Assembly (NCBI GenBank): GCA_910577805.1
Contig: CAJTOE010000024.1
Location: 1-20,888 of the forward strand
DNA length: 20,888 nt
Source: an uncultured Oscillospiraceae bacterium
GTDB taxonomy: Bacteria > Bacillota > Clostridia > Oscillospirales > Oscillospiraceae
Reading direction: 5' to 3'
How positions within the stretch are numbered: the stretch's first letter is position 1; each line of letters starts with the position of its first letter. Positions 13,072 to 20,888 of the stretch are shown here, in pieces. The notes under the pieces were generated by a model. The model was not told the origin of the DNA and ran no database searches. It was given only the letters and a program-made list of their open reading frames with translations. The position numbers were made by a program, and so were the translations under genes.

Positions 13072-13255
13072 GGGGATTCACCCTCATCCGTCTGGCCTAA
13101 CGGCCAGCCACCTTCCCCCGTGAGGGGGAAGGCTCCAACACTGGCACTTGCTTGACTGCACAGTAGTCCCGATAGACGCACCGATAAGCCTTCCCCCCTG
13201 GCGGGGGAAGGTGGCACCGCCGTAGGCGGTGACGGATGAGGGGGAAAAGTCCCCC
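13072..13255. mobile_element. MITE-like palindromic repeat element
   Basis: A non-coding element of about 184 bases with inverted arms. The left arm (13072-13134) reads CCCTCATCCGTC, a small hairpin TGGCCTAACGGCCA, GCCACCTTCCCCC, then GGGGGAAGGCT; the right arm (13187-13255) is its inverse: AGCCTTCCCCC, GGGGGAAGGTGGC, a hairpin ACCGCCGTAGGCGGT, then GACGGATGAGGG. Small hairpins inside both arms differ in sequence but keep pairing. The centre (13135-13186) is unique sequence with no reading frame of note. Ends TTTTTTGTGGGGGG (left) and CCCCCAGCAAAC plus A-run (right) are loosely inverted too. It sits between the tRNA terminator and the promoter of the small-protein gene. No transposase is present, so mobility would be in trans. 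Confidence 0.75.
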
Positions 13256-13262
13256 AGCAAAC

Positions 13263-13298
13263 AAAAAAAGCTCGTTTTGATGTGAGTCAAAACGAGCT
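13263..13298 (-). terminator. Rho-independent terminator of tRNA-Ala
   Basis: On the minus strand AGCTCGTTTTGA (13298-13287), loop CTCACA, TCAAAACGAGCT (13280-13269), then a run of T (13269-13263). It is a perfect 12-bp stem 15 bases after the tRNA CCA end. Confidence 0.92.
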
Positions 13299-13300
13299 TC

Positions 13301-13424
<124 letters not shown>

Positions 13425-13467
13425 ATTGATTTGTTTGTTTCAAGCGGTTCTCGCTGAAACCTTAGTT

Positions 13468-13496
13468 AGTATAACCGATGGACCGAAATTTGTCAA
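13468..13496 (-). promoter_or_regulatory. Promoter of tRNA-Ala
   Basis: On the minus strand TTGACA (13496-13491), exactly 17 bases, TATACT (13473-13468). The start would be near 13461, about 70 bases before the mature tRNA. It lies just after the rplT stop. Confidence 0.9.
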
Positions 13497-13523
13497 CCCT
13501 TTTTTTCAAAAAATCTGAATTTT

Positions 13524-13880
13524 TTAAGCCAGGGCCTTTTTCGCCGTATCGGTCAGCTGGGTAAAGGCGGCCTTGTCGTTGACCGCCAGCTCCGCAAGCA
13601 TCTTGCGGTTGATGGCGATGCCGGACTTCTTCAGCCCGTTCATAAAGGTGGAGTAGTTCAAGCCGTTGAGCTTGCACGCGGCGCTGATGCGGGTGATCCA
13701 GAGCTGGCGGAAATCGCGCTTCTTGAGCTTACGGCCGGTGTAGGCGTAAGTCAAAGACTTCATGACCGCCTGGTTGGCCATCTTGAAGTGCCGGGACTTG
13801 GAGCCCCAGTAGCCCTTGGCCATCTTCAGGATTTTATTTCTTCTCTTGCGCGACATCATCGCGCCCTTCACTCTTGCCAT
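13524..13880 (-). CDS. rplT: 50S ribosomal protein L20
   Basis: A 118-aa protein, the usual L20 length. The N-terminus ARVKGAMMSRKRRNKILKMAKGYWGSKSRHF is the basic extension that binds 23S rRNA, and the globular part carries the family blocks YTGRKLKKRDFRQLWITRI and NGLNYSTFMNGLKKSGIAINRKMLAELA. L20 is needed early in large-subunit assembly and in many bacteria represses its own operon by binding the leader mRNA. ATG 13880 follows GAGGAGGG. It is the last gene of infC-rpmI-rplT, 20 bases after rpmI; no clear hairpin terminator is seen before the tRNA promoter, only T/A-rich sequence. Confidence 0.98.
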   Translation of the reverse strand: MARVKGAMMSRKRRNKILKMAKGYWGSKSRHFKMANQAVMKSLTYAYTGRKLKKRDFRQLWITRISAACKLNGLNYSTFMNGLKKSGIAINRKMLAELAVNDKAAFTQLTDTAKKALA

Positions 13881-13900
13881 AATTCGTTCCCTCCTCTGCC

Positions 13901-14104
13901 TTACTTATACAGGATCATGCGCTTGATGGCGGCTACGTTGGTCTTATCCGCATACGCGCCCATCCGCAGGCCTCTCTTGCGCTTGGTGGTCTTGCCGTTG
14001 CCGCTGAGCAGGTGGCGCTTATTGGCCTTGGCGCGCTTCACTTTGCCGCTCTTGGTCAGGGAGAAGCGCTTTTTCGCGCCGCTGTGCGTTTTGATCTTAG
14101 GCAT
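13901..14104 (-). CDS. rpmI: 50S ribosomal protein L35
   Basis: A 67-aa very basic protein, the typical L35 length. PKIKTHSGAKKRFSLTKSGKVKRAKANKRHLL and KTTKRKRGLR are the family signatures. It is a small structural protein of the large ribosomal subunit. ATG 14104 is preceded by AAAGGAGCG, and the gene sits 18 bases after infC and 20 before rplT in the standard order. Confidence 0.98.
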   Translation of the reverse strand: MPKIKTHSGAKKRFSLTKSGKVKRAKANKRHLLSGNGKTTKRKRGLRMGAYADKTNVAAIKRMILYK

Positions 14105-14122
14105 AACAAATCGCTCCTTTTC

Positions 14123-14653
14123 TTACTTTTTCGTGTCCTTTGCGGGCTTGGGGGACAGGAAGATGGACATATGCCGGCCCTCCAGCTTGGGGGCCTTGTC
14201 CATCACGGCGGTCTCGCTGCACTGCTCGGCGAACCGCAGCAGCAGGTCCTGGCCGATGTCGGTGTGGGCCATTTCGCGCCCGCGGAAGCGGACGGTCACC
14301 TTACAGCGGTTGCCCTCGCCCAAAAACTTCTGGGCGTTGCGCAGCTTTACGTTAAAGTCGTTTACGTCGATACTGGGGGACATTCGGATCTCCTTGATCT
14401 CCACCACGCGCTGATTCTTGCGGGCTTCCTTCTCGCGCTTGGTCTGCTCGAACCGAAATTTGCCGTAGTCCATCAGCTTGCACACCGGAGGCTTGGCATT
14501 GGGGGAGATTTTCACCAGATCCAGATTCTGCTCCTCGGCCAGCCGCAGGGCCTCCTGCGAGGACATGATGCCAAGCTGCTCGCCGGATTCTGAGATCAGA
14601 CGGACCTCTTTATCACGGATTTCTTCATTGGTTTGATGACCTATGTTAGCGAT
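14123..14653 (-). CDS. infC: Translation initiation factor IF-3, AUC start codon
   Basis: A 176-aa IF-3, which binds the 30S subunit, prevents premature 50S joining and proofreads the start codon. The N-domain includes NEEIRDKEVRLISESGEQLGI (11-31), LAEEQNLDLVKISPNAKPPVCKLMDYGKF and the linker EQTKREKEARKNQ; the C-domain includes KEIRMSPSIDVNDFNVKLRNAQKFLGEGNRCKVTVRFRGREMAH. The only ATG near the front (14566) would delete the first 29 residues, including conserved ones, and lacks a ribosome site. A strong AGGAGGTG (14668-14661) instead precedes ATC at 14653, followed by GCT AAC ATA GGT CAT CAA. IF-3 genes are known for AUU/AUC-type starts that allow autoregulation. It is the first gene of infC-rpmI-rplT. 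Confidence 0.95.
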   Translation of the reverse strand: MANIGHQTNEEIRDKEVRLISESGEQLGIMSSQEALRLAEEQNLDLVKISPNAKPPVCKLMDYGKFRFEQTKREKEARKNQRVVEIKEIRMSPSIDVNDFNVKLRNAQKFLGEGNRCKVTVRFRGREMAHTDIGQDLLLRFAEQCSETAVMDKAPKLEGRHMSIFLSPKPAKDTKK

Positions 14654-14813
14654 GGGAAAGCACCTCCTACAAAAATTGAACGTGGCCGCTGGAAAGCGCC
14701 CACGTCACACACACACGCAAAGACACACCGGAGCATCCGGCGGTTTCCTTCATGTTGACCCTTCGGCTCAGGCCTGGGGTGAGGACGGGGCTGCCGTTCC
14801 TGCTTCCTTGTAC
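14654..14813 (-). promoter_or_regulatory. infC-rpmI-rplT leader (candidate L20-type attenuator)
   Basis: About 160 transcribed bases precede the infC start. The leader contains a hairpin immediately before the ribosome site: ACGTGG-GCGCT-TTCC-AGCGG-CCACGT (14705-14680) followed by TCAATTTTT (ending 14671), which resembles an intrinsic terminator placed as an attenuator. A smaller CCGG-ATGCT-CCGG hairpin lies upstream. In Firmicutes this operon is often controlled by an L20-binding leader; membership of that RNA family is inferred from position, not from a model match. Confidence 0.6.
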
Positions 14814-14819
14814 TGGAGT

Positions 14820-14848
14820 AGTATAGCAGGCTGCCTGGTGTTTGTCAA
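14820..14848 (-). promoter_or_regulatory. Promoter of infC-rpmI-rplT
   Basis: On the minus strand TTGACA (14848-14843), a 17-base spacer and TATACT (14825-14820). It has the same hexamers and spacing as the tRNA-Ala promoter, as expected of strong growth-related promoters. Confidence 0.9.
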
Positions 14849-14880
14849 GGGGGTTGGGGATTTTCTTTTTTCACGGGGGA

Positions 14881-14923
14881 GAGAAAGCAAAGAACCGGGA
14901 CAGCCCTCGACCGTCCCGGTTCT
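14881..14923 (-). terminator. Terminator of the secA-M14 peptidase transcript
   Basis: On the minus strand AGAACCGGGAC (14923-14913), an 11-base loop and GTCCCGGTTCT (14901-14891), then TTGCTTTCTC. The perfect 11-bp stem begins 12 bases after the peptidase stop. The T-run is interrupted, but the position is right. Confidence 0.8.
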
Positions 14924-14935
14924 GCATCATCGAAT

Positions 14936-17900
14936 TCACTCGATCACACTGGCAAACGCCGCGTTGCTGAGAAATGCGTACTCGTCCCGCTGATGGGTCT
15001 TGTTGGTCAGGGTGTTGGCAAACAGAACCACATCCAGCTCCGTATCTCCCGCTCCTTTTCCCTGGTAAGAGATGCCCTGAATGGAATTATTGAGGAAATC
15101 CCGGTAATGTGCGCCGGAGCTGGGCAGGAAGCCTTCCAAAATACCCTTGCTGCTGTCCAGGCGGACCAAAATCTCCGCGCCGTCGGGCACAGCGGCAAAG
15201 TAGCCCGCTCCGTAGCCATAGAAAATGCCGTCACCCTCCGCGATGTAGCTGGCGTTTACCAGCGTCTCGTCGGGATAGATCACATAAGCCAGCGCGTCCA
15301 TGGCTCCGCCGCCCGCACTCTCCCGGACCAGCGTTCCCTTGGGGAACAGCTTCACCGCGCTGGAAACGGCCTTGCTGCCGTAACCGATATAAGCAGTTCC
15401 CTTCTGCACAGCGGCCAGACCGGCGCTGTCCAGCGCGGAGGCCCCCAGGATCAAGTCCGCCTCGGCGGCGTTCTCGGTGACAGTAAAGCCCATCTGCTCC
15501 AGAGCCTGACGGTCGTAGTTGTACTCATATGCGCCGCTGACCAATGTAGTTTGGACAAACCCGGCGCTGCTTTTTCCCGGCTTTCCTGTGATGTACACCA
15601 CCGGAGCCTTGGCCAGCTTCTCCGCCTCCGGAAGCGCGGAGGCCACGCCGGTCCCGCTGAGGACATACTCCCCGGCTACGCTGTTCCAGTCCTCGTAGGA
15701 GCAAAGGAAGCTCCCCCGGTATTCGCCCTCGGTAATCAGGGAGACGGATTTTCCGGCCCGCAGCAGGGTGTTGACCGCGGCGGCAGCGTCCTCGGAGCTG
15801 TTTTTCAGCACCACCTGTCCGCCCTCGTCCCCGGTGAAGGAGGAGCGGCGGGCCTGCTCCAAAAAGGACTCCGCCGTGATTTCGGAGGTAACTTTCTTGA
15901 TCTGCCGGTAGGCCGCCGGCTCGGCGCACACGGCCAGGTCAAAGCCGCGGGTCTTGTCAAAGGCCGTGATGCCCTCTGAATAGAGGGTGGGCCACTCGGT
16001 AATCACTGTGCCGTCGTACAGCGCGCCGTTTGCCACGGAACGCTTGGCCTGATACATGGAAATCACCACGGTCCCGGCGGGGTACAGCGTGCCGTCATAG
16101 GTAAATTCCTGCTCTGCGGCCAGGAGGGTCACACCGTTGCGGTCCAGGTATTCCACCATATCAAAGGCAGCTTGCAGGTTGTTTTGGTTCTCCCCGTCCA
16201 GGGGCAGGATGTAGCATTCCGGATAAAAATTGCCGTTCTGGTCCTTGCCGTCGTACTCCGGGCGGAACAACCCGGCCTCAGCGCCCTCCACGTCGTACTG
16301 GTCCGTGAACCACTGGCCCGCCAGCTCGTAGGCGTCCGAATTGGCGTTGGTCACGCCGCGCTCAAAAATTTTCGTCTGCGCCAGGAGATAGGACTTCTTG
16401 TTCTGGGCGATGTAGTGGGACTGCCCCAGCTGGCCGTAGGCGGCGGCGCGGGCGGTGCTGTCGTTGTAGGCGGGCAGCTCCACCGTGTACGCTACAGTTC
16501 CGTGGAGCATGGCATATTGGGGCGTATAGCTGGTGGACATATCGTCCCAGGGGGCGGTCCACTGGGTCTGGGGCTTGCCGTCCACCGTTTTGCCGGTGTA
16601 GCTCAGGTAATCCCGCTGGGGGATCACATAGCTGTTGTACTGGTCGTTGTTGGCGACAGCGGCAATGCCCAGGGCCTCGCCGCCGGTCATCAGATGCTCC
16701 GCCAGCAGGTCGTATTCAAAATTGGGCTCGTGGGGCGGGTCGCAGGGCTCGCACTGGAACTCCTGCACCCGGCCGTGAAATTCGGTGAAGCTGACCGGGT
16801 TCCAGTCCGCGATCAGCCGGGTCATATTCTGGGTCTCCGCCTGGGTCTGGAACGAGTTGTCCCGGTTCAGGTCGAAGCCCCCGGAGGACGTGCGGGTCAG
16901 ATAGGTGCGGCCTTCCACGTTTTCCTCCGGGACCAGCAGGAAAAATACGTCGTCCAGCAGGTCGTCCACATCCACCGTCTCCGTCTTGGTGGTGTAGTAC
17001 TTGTCCAGATCTACCGGGCCGGAGATGGTCGTGTCCTCGCCCTTGAGATAGCCCAGATAGGTGGCCGAAGCTTTGACCAAATCCGGCACCGCCACGCTGC
17101 CCTGGGTCCCCGCCGCGCCCATCTGCTTTTGCAGCTCGGCCTTGCCCGCCGCCGTAAAGCCGGTGAGCCGGTCATACGTCAGCGCCTGGTCCTCCCCGGC
17201 GGCGCGGACCAGCATCCAGGCAAATTCCAGAATACCGTCCGAGGCGGAGACCTCGTTGGCATGAATATTGGAGTACAGCACCGGCACCTGATATTCCTTC
17301 AGCGTTCCGGACGTAAGCTGCCGGCGCAGGGCGGAGGGGTCGGACTGCGCCTTGTCCTTCATGGTCAGCCACCGGTCCACCGCCCCGCGGTTCTTGGCGA
17401 TAATCAGGTAGGGCATATCCAGGCTTTCCAGGCCGTTGTCCCCCTGGCTGCGGCCCATGGAGCAGCGCGCCACATAGAGGTCCGTATGCTCCGCCGCATA
17501 GGCGGTCAGTGCGTCGATCTCCGCATAGATCTCGTCCATCGTATGGAACTGCCGGTAAGGGACCACTTTTACGGGGGCGGTCCCCAGGGTCTTGTCCTGC
17601 CAGAGGGCGGTGAGCTGGAAATAGCCGCACACATCCAGATATTTGCCGCCGTTGCTGTGGGGGGCGCTGGGGTCCGTGCCGAAATAGCAGGCGTTTTCCA
17701 GCTGTAGGGTCAGATAGACCTGACCGTCCACGGTTTCGGCCCCGGCCTTCCAGTTGGAAAAGAAGGGCGTTTCCCCGTCGCTGCACACCCACTCCTTCAA
17801 CGGACCGCCCGCCGTCTGGTAGGGATAGAGGTCCCCGTCCAGATAGGCCCGGCTCTTGTCCCGGACCAGGGACCAGGTGACGGACTCCGCCGCCGACGCG

Positions 17901-18076
17901 GCTTCGGCCTGGGTCAGGCTCACCGGGACCAGAAGCTGTACGCTCCCCGCCTCGGTGAGGCTGATAATGGTATCTGCGCGGTCCTGTCCGGCGGCGGAGA
18001 CCGGTACAGTCAGCAAACTGACCAGCAGCGCCGCCGCCAGAAGGGCGGAGAGCAGAGACTTTTTTGTCTGTTTCAT
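14936..18076 (-). CDS. Large secreted M14-family zinc carboxypeptidase
   Basis: A 1046-aa exported metallopeptidase. Signal peptide: KQTKK, hydrophobic core, likely cleavage after VSA near residue 28. The M14 zinc site is complete: H272 and E275 in YSNIHANEVSASDG, H434 in SFTEFHGR; R405 in DLNRDN is the expected substrate-carboxylate residue; catalytic E533 in VAYTVELPAYND. The segment between HxxE and the NR motif (about 130 residues) is longer than in classical carboxypeptidases and contains a Lys/Asp-rich insertion. Residues 600-1046 form a long C-terminal region without membrane anchor or LPXTG sorting signal. Such enzymes remove C-terminal residues from peptides or peptidoglycan stems; the substrate here is unknown. 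ATG 18076 has GAGGGAG upstream, and the gene starts 34 bases after secA, so the two are probably co-transcribed. Confidence 0.92.
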   Translation of the reverse strand: MKQTKKSLLSALLAAALLVSLLTVPVSAAGQDRADTIISLTEAGSVQLLVPVSLTQAEAASAAESVTWSLVRDKSRAYLDGDLYPYQTAGGPLKEWVCSDGETPFFSNWKAGAETVDGQVYLTLQLENACYFGTDPSAPHSNGGKYLDVCGYFQLTALWQDKTLGTAPVKVVPYRQFHTMDEIYAEIDALTAYAAEHTDLYVARCSMGRSQGDNGLESLDMPYLIIAKNRGAVDRWLTMKDKAQSDPSALRRQLTSGTLKEYQVPVLYSNIHANEVSASDGILEFAWMLVRAAGEDQALTYDRLTGFTAAGKAELQKQMGAAGTQGSVAVPDLVKASATYLGYLKGEDTTISGPVDLDKYYTTKTETVDVDDLLDDVFFLLVPEENVEGRTYLTRTSSGGFDLNRDNSFQTQAETQNMTRLIADWNPVSFTEFHGRVQEFQCEPCDPPHEPNFEYDLLAEHLMTGGEALGIAAVANNDQYNSYVIPQRDYLSYTGKTVDGKPQTQWTAPWDDMSTSYTPQYAMLHGTVAYTVELPAYNDSTARAAAYGQLGQSHYIAQNKKSYLLAQTKIFERGVTNANSDAYELAGQWFTDQYDVEGAEAGLFRPEYDGKDQNGNFYPECYILPLDGENQNNLQAAFDMVEYLDRNGVTLLAAEQEFTYDGTLYPAGTVVISMYQAKRSVANGALYDGTVITEWPTLYSEGITAFDKTRGFDLAVCAEPAAYRQIKKVTSEITAESFLEQARRSSFTGDEGGQVVLKNSSEDAAAAVNTLLRAGKSVSLITEGEYRGSFLCSYEDWNSVAGEYVLSGTGVASALPEAEKLAKAPVVYITGKPGKSSAGFVQTTLVSGAYEYNYDRQALEQMGFTVTENAAEADLILGASALDSAGLAAVQKGTAYIGYGSKAVSSAVKLFPKGTLVRESAGGGAMDALAYVIYPDETLVNASYIAEGDGIFYGYGAGYFAAVPDGAEILVRLDSSKGILEGFLPSSGAHYRDFLNNSIQGISYQGKGAGDTELDVVLFANTLTNKTHQRDEYAFLSNAAFASVIE

Positions 18077-18110
18077 TGGCTTACTCCCTCATTTCCTTAC
18101 ATTTAATCCC

Positions 18111-20873
<2,763 letters not shown>

Positions 20874-20888
20874 AAATAAAGACACCTC

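Noticed and set aside
13072..13255. Possible CRISPR-type repeat array
   Set aside because: Only two inverted arms are present, with no direct repeats or regular spacers and no cas genes in the window.
14123..14566. infC starting at ATG 14566
   Set aside because: It would remove conserved IF-3 N-terminal residues and has no ribosome site; ATC 14653 behind AGGAGGTG fits better.
16172..17707. 511-codon open frame on the plus strand
   Set aside because: Antisense to the M14 peptidase gene, whose zinc motifs are intact; no ribosome site or recognisable protein.

Overview
The window reads as a chromosomal segment of a GC-rich Firmicute of the class Clostridia, most likely Oscillospirales (Flavonifractor/Lawsonibacter-like). 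This is an inference from the Gram-positive gene set (two LTA-synthase-type sulfatases, TelA/XpaC, NdoA-type MazF, a GerS/YdcC-like lipoprotein next to alanine racemase, no outer-membrane genes), from strong AGGAGG-type ribosome sites, and from near-consensus sigma-A promoters.

Layout. (1) Bases 1-3259, minus strand: a four-gene operon XpaC-family protein > small four-helix membrane protein > TelA-family protein > TPM-domain membrane protein with a Pro/Gly-rich tail (cut by the left edge), driven by a clear promoter at 3295-3324. (2) Bases 3519-8877, plus strand: a tightly coupled run of LTA-synthase-like sulfatase, ECF-like sigma factor with a shortened region 4, putative membrane anti-sigma partner, NAD(P)H-hydrate dehydratase (nnrD), GerS/YdcC-like lipoprotein and alanine racemase (alr), closed by a terminator. 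(3) Bases 8994-10013, plus: an antitoxin-less MazF/NdoA ribonuclease preceded by a long hairpin containing UACAU, then a small secreted protein. (4) Bases 10050-10662: an AT-rich islet with two divergent small genes (an unknown 91-aa protein and a Cro/CI-type HTH regulator) sharing a promoter region with a 14-bp perfect palindrome. (5) Bases 10731-12978, minus: a small helical protein and a second LTA-synthase-like sulfatase. (6) Bases 13072-13255: a MITE-like palindromic repeat, followed by tRNA-Ala(GGC) with its own promoter and terminator. (7) Bases 13524-14848, minus: infC-rpmI-rplT with a structured leader and a non-AUG (AUC) start for IF-3. (8) Bases 14936-20873, minus: secA followed by a large secreted M14 metallopeptidase.

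How it fits together: most genes concern the envelope (teichoic-acid-type polymer synthesis, D-alanine supply, secretion, membrane stress) alongside core translation genes. No CRISPR array, phage module or transposase gene is present. The most unusual items are the sigma factor missing about 11 residues of its region-4 helix-turn-helix, the palindrome-controlled divergent switch, the orphan mazF with clustered UACAU sites and leader hairpin, the inverted repeat bracketing the tRNA, and the MITE-like element.
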